Positions 58,301 through 64,000 of a stretch of DNA of 64,000 nt are shown here, one piece after another. The notes beneath the pieces were generated by a model that had not been told where the DNA came from, ran no database searches, and saw only the letters and a list, made by a program, of their open reading frames with translations. This DNA comes from Persicobacter sp. CCB-QB2 (GTDB taxonomy: Bacteria; Bacteroidota; Bacteroidia; Cytophagales; Cyclobacteriaceae): contig NZ_LBGV01000001.1 of the NCBI RefSeq assembly GCF_001274635.1, forward strand, positions 1,860,001-1,924,000, read 5' to 3'. A program made the translations under genes and the position numbers. Each line of letters opens with the position of its first letter. The first letter of the stretch is position 1.

Positions 58301-61300
58301 CGTTTGCCCGGAGTAAGCCAAGCCTATAGCAGATGCCATAGCGGCAAGATCTACCTCAAATGCACCACAGGCCTGAAAGGGATTCGCATCTGTCACATTT
58401 ACCAAAGGTGCCTCATGAACATTCACTGTATCAATCACTTTTGAATAATCACAGCTCAGTCCATTTTGAGAAAGGGCCGTAACAATTGCCCGAAGTTCAA
58501 ATTCCCCAAAATCAGGAAAATTATAGGTCGTAAAGGCATCCACTCCCCCATTATCTCCGCTGAGCAGAAGGGTACTATTATCTGACAGGTCTTTTACCTC
58601 CCATTGGTAATAGGTGGGTGTAAAATTATTGCCGACCCAATCAGTAGTTTCATTTATCGTCACAGTGGTTCCCTGACAAATATCCGGAATATCAATTTCC
58701 TGAATAAAGGGCAGGTTTTGAACACGAATGGTCTGAGGTCTTGTCGCTACATTACATCCCGAACCACCGCTGGTATTGGTAAAAATCATCTCCAACCGAT
58801 ATTCCCCAGAATGAATGAATTGATACTCATTGGAGGTGGAGGAATTATTAGTGGTATTATTCCCGCTAAGCACATGCCGGGCCATCACAATATTCCCCAG
58901 GCTATCAAACAGCAATACCTCTACCTGATCAAAGTTGGCAGCAGGAAAATTCAAATCACCGGCTAAAGTATTTTTCCAATTCACGGAAGCGCCGGCATAT
59001 AAAAACACATCGGTACTACAATCTGAAGGAGCAAAAGTGGTCCCATCTGCCTGTAAAAGTCCCGGTGGAATATCCGTGGTGGAATGATCAATATTGGTCA
59101 ATATTCCTCCGGTGGGCGCATTACTATCAATCGACACCTGCACCGTATCAGAATACACCAAACAACCATGGCCGGCATTGGTCTCCGTCACCTCTACCCA
59201 AAAATCAAAAGTCCCTGCAAGGCTCCCATCCGGGATAAAAAAGGGCGTTTGTTCATCATGGGCATTATCATTCGAACCGATAGCATCATCAAACAAAAAA
59301 TCCGTTACGGCTCCGTCCGGCTCCCGATCTGACCTCCAATTATAGGTCAATGAACCGGATGCGCCTCCGGCAGAAATGGTATTCGCCAATTCCAATGCAG
59401 CGCCCGGGCAAATGGTAATATCACTTACATCCAGTGTCGCGCTTGGGTTTTCATATATGATGACCTGTTTGGTATCGGTTATAGGGCAGGTTTCCCCGGC
59501 AACGGAATGCGCAAAACCGGTATCTTCCACGGTAAGCGTATAAGTATGATCGGTATTTAAAGCCGGATAGGTAGCGTCTCCCTCAGTAATGGTTACGGTT
59601 TGCGCATTTTGAGAAAGTGAAGAGGGACCGGTCCAGGTATAACTAAAAGCTCCTGAACCACCCGTTGCATTTGGAGCGTCTAACAACAGTTGGTCCCCCT
59701 CACAAAGTTGGTCATCAGATCCGGCGGCCACCGTAATCTGATCATTGATATTCAGGCTGATCACATTTGAATTGACATTGCATCGATTGCCATAATCATC
59801 CCGGGTAGAATACCTCATTTCCACCCGAAAATTTTGATTAGGATTGTTATAATTAAAACCTCCCGAACCGGTTAGTTCACTTACATTAATGGTAATTTGC
59901 CCATCCTGCCCATTTTGCCAGCCTCTTTTGGTGGAATAATTGCCACCTGAATTACCTCTTACCCGGTATTGGACATTCAATCCATCGATTTGAGCGGAGC
60001 CATTTTTTATCACAATGTTGAAATCTTCCTCATAGCAGATATTCGCCGTGGTATGTTCATTATTATCTCCGGCCAAGTCAAAAAAGATCTCCGGAGGAAG
60101 CAGTTCTTCCTTGACGATCACCCTAATGGAATTGGAAATGGCTGCCGAATGCCCGGCAATCAAATGTTCATCACAATCACTCCATACAATCCTCCTCACA
60201 TACAAATCCTGATGCAAGGCTTCCGTAATCTCAACACCACTTAAGCTTGAATTTGCGGTAGCAGGATTTTCCAGTACGGAAAAATCACTCAAGTAGGAGA
60301 ACTCCCAGGCAAATTGATAATCCGGATCATCCATCAATTTTCCCCCCATGGGAGTGGATCCATCCACCTGAACAGGGGTTCGCCCATAGCACACCCGAAT
60401 GGTGGCGTTCCCATTTTCATTAAAATCAATCGTGTTATTGGACAAATCCGGATATACGCGTAATGCAATTTCATTGGAATTACTCTCGCAAAGGGTAGCC
60501 ACACAAGCATCATTTCCGCTCCCATTTCCAGCATTACAATTTGAAACCAATGATGCAACCACCCGACGAAATTCATAATAGCCCTCATTCGTTTTATAAT
60601 TCCCTTCTTCGGTATCATAATTTTGTCCGCTCGCACTTCCCTGAGCATTCTGCCAGGCGCCCCAGCTGCTGCCATCACCCGAGAAACGATACTCCCATTG
60701 ATATTGATAACCATTACCTGCCCCACCGGAAGCCACATTGCCCGAAATCGTTCCCAGATTGGTATTAAAGCAAAAGTCTGCCGGTGCTAAAGGACTCAGG
60801 CTGTTGTCAATTTCAGGATATAAGGTAAGGGTAACCGGGCTGGGGACACTTTCACAAACAACCCCTGCGCCAGCATCGTATTTTTGAGTTGCGAAAAAGG
60901 CTACTGTTGTTGGGGTGGAAATCCCGGCCCAGTTGATATTGGGATTATAGGTATTCGAACCATCCAGGATAAAATTCATATTTTCATCATACCAGCTAAT
61001 AATAGCATTGGGATCTGAAGGAGTGGCGGTAATGGTCTGATCGCCTTCGAAACAGACTGTAGGTTGCGTCACCGCAGGAGCTGGTGGCGCCTCAATGGTA
61101 CATATCGTCCTGGTCCATAAATCAACCGGATCATTTGCCCCACCATGGTTTAAATTATCGGATGCTGCACCTAAAAAACCGGCTGCAGTGCTTCCATCTG
61201 CCCCATAAGCATTACACACGTTCCAGCTTCTAAACCGAATAGAAAAACACTCTCCCACCCCTGCATTGGCCGGAAAAACAACTGCTGCCGATGCAGGAGT

Positions 61301-62092
61301 GGCAGCGGTAGGATCGGCCACCCACTGGATCGGGCCGTAGTATACCTGGCCGGCTGGAACATTCGCCCCTCCTACGGTAACGGTGCCACCCGAGAAAGAA
61401 TTCGTTTCGCCATAAATATATTGGACCCATCGACCTTCTTCATTCGGGCTTAAAGTTTCTTCCGGATTAGTGGTACAATTCCAGATGGAGATATCCTGTA
61501 AGCGATGTGCATTGGTGTTTCCCGCGCAAATATTATAATCACCAGCAGCAGGCGTGGTAAATAAACCTGTACCTCCGGCAGCCGGGTCTTCCTCATCCAC
61601 TGCATTGAGGTTAAAGTTATCTTCGGTATCCCAAACGGTCACCTGAGTACCAAGCGTAAACAAATCCGGGCAGTCCACCCCATTGATCCGAAGGTAAATG
61701 CGGGGAACGAAAGTACAATTCTCTGTATCTGCATTAATATTATTGCCACTGGGGTAGCCATTGGCATAATCATAGGTATGCGTTTGCCCGGTAATACCAT
61801 AATAATCTATTGAACCTACGGATTCGATCACCGATAAACTTCCAAAAACCTGTGGTGCCTGCCCGTCATCCCAATCTACCAGGATCTCCGCATTGGCGGC
61901 TTGGGCAGCATCCATGATCCAGCCCACTTTAAGGATATATTCGGCATCACCGGAGCAGCCATTGATGGCTATCGGCGTTAAAGTAAAGTCATTATTAATA
62001 TCCGCACACGTTTGGGCCCAAAGCCCCTGCATCGTCAAAAAATAAACAAAAAATAATGTCCATTTTTTACTCACCCTCTTCATAATGGTCAA
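49368..62092 (-). CDS. Giant T9SS type B surface protein, copy B (~4,241 residues), frameshifted as sequenced
   Basis: Paralogue of copy A over its whole length. A signal peptide (ending GLWAQ) leads to the same head domain (VDWDDG, VWDTEDN, YNICAGNTNAH, WNCTTNPEE, DLWTRTICTIEAP). The long series of Ig-like repeats and the PKD domains near residues 3297, 3722, 4001 and 4084 match copy A. The type B sorting domain (LEIYTRWGQMIYQT, GWNGYYFNNGNPLPAGVYIYKL, VGDVTLLK) is almost identical to that of copy A. The frame is broken at the C-run 57699-57703. One more G on the coding strand gives SGGSGNYDYEWYVGVNPQGN, matching GGTGNYSYRWYLDNVNQGNN of copy A, and joins the two frames that otherwise end at 57662 and begin near 57617. 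It is likely an exported adhesin or filament. The missing base is inferred to be a sequence error or a recent mutation. Confidence 0.9.
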
Positions 62093-62765
62093 TGTTGGTT
62101 AAAATAATTTTGCCTGAGCAAACTGTTTGAGTTTGATCAAAGGACTTGACTATTTGTAACCAACTACAAAGTGCATTGATCAACCGCCCTAATGCTGGCT
62201 GTAGTAAGGTTTATAGGGCTTAACCACAATTTTGACGGCTATATGGAAAGCCATCAGTGGAACAGTCTGTAAGCGGAGAAATTGAAAGAAAAACCATTAG
62301 TTCCCTATTCAATGGTCTTCAGATAAACGCAAAAAAAGGGTCAAAAAAAAGAAGTGCTTTAAACCAAATAATAGGCGTTCAAATTAAAAAAGGAGCTGAA
62401 AACAATATAAACCCGATTTAAAAAAGCCTATCCGCCGATTACCCATCCAAATGCTTATCGTTAACTTCAGCTTATGTTATTAACTGGGCAATGGTGGATA
62501 ATCTCTACAAGCTGCTTGACGACCACATTCAACATTCCCCATTGAAAATCAAACGCATTCCAAATACGCTCCAACACGGAACAAAAAATTATCAAGATCT
62601 ATCCTCTGCCAGTAAAACGTCCTCGTCACCCGCAACAAATGGGATTTTAACTGCCTTTTGTAGCGCATTACACCAAGCATCCGACTACTATTCCACCCCA
62701 AAAAAATGCTTGAGCATAATATTCAAGTAATAAAAAGAGCACTTTTATCATTTTTTTTGGACACA
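62093..62765. other. Spacer with no confident gene
   Basis: About 670 bases between the giant copy B start and the symporter terminator. It should contain the giant's promoter, but I find no clear TAnnTTTG with a matching -33 on the minus strand. A 79-codon plus-strand frame at 62491-62730 has a poor composition and no recognisable motif. I see nothing else. Confidence 0.6.
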
Positions 62766-62799
62766 AAAAAAGGCCTGATTTCAAAAACCAGACCTTTTA
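62766..62799 (-). terminator. Terminator of the alanine/sodium symporter gene
   Basis: AAAAGG (62768-62773) pairs with CCTTTT (62793-62798), with CTG/CAG inside. Read on the minus strand it ends in a T-run, starting about 17 bases after the symporter stop codon. Confidence 0.75.
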
Positions 62800-62815
62800 C
62801 AAATGATATACTACT

Positions 62816-64000
62816 TTACATCACTACCTGTTCTTTGGGCTCTTCCCAACATTCGGCGCCCTCTTTTATACCAATATTACTGGCCCTGAAAACGGGATCC
62901 TTCCCTTCCTTTTTCTGTTGGCGATAATCCTTAAGGGCGGCAAAAGCAATCGGCCCCAACTTAATGATGGCATAAATATTTACCAGTGCCATCAAAGCCA
63001 TGAACAAATCGGCCATATCCCAGACAGTCTGAACCTTTACTAATGCACCGAAGACTAACATGCCCAATGCCGCAAATCGATAAATCATTTTCAACTTACT
63101 ATCGCCACGGTGAATAAAATCAATATTGGCCTCACCATAATAATAGTTACCAATAATGGAGCTGTAAGCAAATAACAGAATCGCCACGGCTATAAAAATT
63201 CCACCCCAGCTTCCAACCTGAGACTGAAGTGCAGCCTGCGTTAACTTAATTCCATCTTCAGCACCAGCGGCTTCTACGCCGGAAACCAAAATCAACATCG
63301 CCGTAGCCGTACAAATTAAAATGGTATCTGTAAAAACGCCCAAAGTCTGAATCAGACCCTGCTTCACCGGATGACTTACGGAAGCCGTTGCCGCGGCATT
63401 AGGAGCAGAACCCATACCGGCTTCATTGGAGAACAAACCTCTTTTGATTCCTTGCATTAATGCCGCCCCCACTGCACCGGCTGCCATCTCTCTCAAGCCA
63501 AAAGCGGATTCCAAAATCAATGAGATGACCGCCGGAATCTGGCTGAAATTCACCACCAATACATAAATCACTATAAATAAATAGGCGATGGCCATAATCG
63601 GTACAATGACCTCCGCTACAACGGCAATTCTCCTTACACCTCCCATAATTACAGGGGCTGAAATTACAACGAGTATTAAAGCCATCCACTTCGCCTCAAT
63701 ATCAAATGCTCCGTGAAAAGCAGCAGCAATCGTATTGGCCTGCACCGCATTAAAAATAAAACCAAAACAAATGGTAATCAAAATGGAGAACACGATTCCT
63801 AAAGAACGATTCCCCAAAGCCTTTTCCATATAATAAGCGGGGCCTCCCCGAAAACCATGAGGTGTTTTTTCTTTGTAAATTTGAGCCAATGTACTTTCCA
63901 CAAATGCAGAGGCCGATCCGATCAAAGCAATTAACCACATCCAAAACACCGCTCCGGGCCCACCAGCGCCTACTGCCAGCGCTACTCCTGCCAAATTTCC
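62816..64000 (-). CDS. Alanine/sodium symporter (AGCS family), 5' end outside window
   Basis: The C-terminal ~394 residues of an inner-membrane transporter. The frame continues past the window edge, where GNLAGVALAVGAGGPGAVFWMW shows the family's early conserved loop and indicates that only about 60-90 N-terminal residues are missing. Other AGCS blocks are FRGGPAYYMEKALG, FIFNAVQANTIA, GIKRGLFSNEAGMGSAPNAAATA and AYSSIIGNYYYGEANIDFI. The family imports alanine or glycine with sodium ions; the exact substrate is not fixed by sequence. The soluble C-terminus is acidic. It is transcribed toward the giant genes but separated from them by its own terminator. Confidence 0.93.
   Translation of the reverse strand, partial: GNLAGVALAVGAGGPGAVFWMWLIALIGSASAFVESTLAQIYKEKTPHGFRGGPAYYMEKALGNRSLGIVFSILITICFGFIFNAVQANTIAAAFHGAFDIEAKWMALILVVISAPVIMGGVRRIAVVAEVIVPIMAIAYLFIVIYVLVVNFSQIPAVISLILESAFGLREMAAGAVGAALMQGIKRGLFSNEAGMGSAPNAAATASVSHPVKQGLIQTLGVFTDTILICTATAMLILVSGVEAAGAEDGIKLTQAALQSQVGSWGGIFIAVAILLFAYSSIIGNYYYGEANIDFIHRGDSKLKMIYRFAALGMLVFGALVKVQTVWDMADLFMALMALVNIYAIIKLGPIAFAALKDYRQQKKEGKDPVFRASNIGIKEGAECWEEPKEQVVM

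Noticed and set aside
36383..62000. Numerous plus-strand frames opposite the giant genes
   Set aside because: All overlap long, family-supported minus-strand coding sequence and show no domain signals.
62491..62730. 79-codon plus-strand frame in the spacer before the symporter
   Set aside because: The composition is unlike neighbouring proteins, and there is no recognisable motif, promoter or conserved context.

Overview
The window looks like a chromosomal segment of a Bacteroidota bacterium, most likely of the Cytophagales/Cytophagia type. The evidence is a PorP/SprF-family type IX secretion (T9SS) membrane protein, three very large exported proteins ending in gliding-motility-type (type B) T9SS sorting domains, a PorE-like TPR/PD40/OmpA protein, -7 promoter elements of the Bacteroidota form TAnnTTTG, and few Shine-Dalgarno sequences. 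I recognise no tRNA, rRNA or CRISPR array.

Layout. 1-2.3 kb: the 3' part of an isochorismate synthase gene and a twitch-type radical SAM gene. 2.2-3.6 kb: a sodium:solute symporter on the minus strand. 3.7-7.4 kb: a small membrane protein, then a glycerolipid operon (acyltransferase plus gpsA) behind a leader that can fold. 7.5-14.5 kb: envelope genes, namely a POTRA/beta-barrel protein, a PorE-like OmpA protein, an M48 protease and PorP/SprF. 14.7-20.4 kb: a ~1,880-residue T9SS cargo, divergent from porP. 20.5-30.6 kb: housekeeping genes (yaaA, a small secreted protein, a flippase-like membrane protein, scpA, dxs, an alpha/beta hydrolase, an S9B dipeptidyl peptidase, and a DnaQ exonuclease fused to a UvrC-like half). 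30.8-36.0 kb: a non-coding tandem array of about six ~530-bp units. Each carries a long conserved hairpin, and the array is interrupted by an intact IS66-family element with a perfect 8-bp target duplication. 36.1-62.1 kb: two tandem paralogous giant genes, each coding for ~4,200 residues and ending in near-identical type B T9SS signals. The window ends inside an alanine/sodium symporter gene.

How the genes fit together. PorP/SprF, the PorE-like protein and the three giant proteins form a surface-display theme: T9SS would export the giant Ig/PKD-rich proteins and attach them to the cell surface. gpsA makes glycerol-3-phosphate and the adjacent acyltransferase probably uses it or its product. 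scpA and the flippase-like gene are adjacent and co-oriented, as are dxs, the hydrolase and the dipeptidyl peptidase.

A recurring oddity is that five otherwise convincing genes (the solute symporter, the 14.7-kb T9SS cargo, the flippase-like gene, dxs and the second giant) each appear to lack exactly one base in a short homopolymer. Because dxs is among them, sequence error is the simplest explanation, and I annotate four of them as single genes. The non-coding repeat array, the tandem giants and the folded leader ahead of the acyltransferase are the most interesting biological features.
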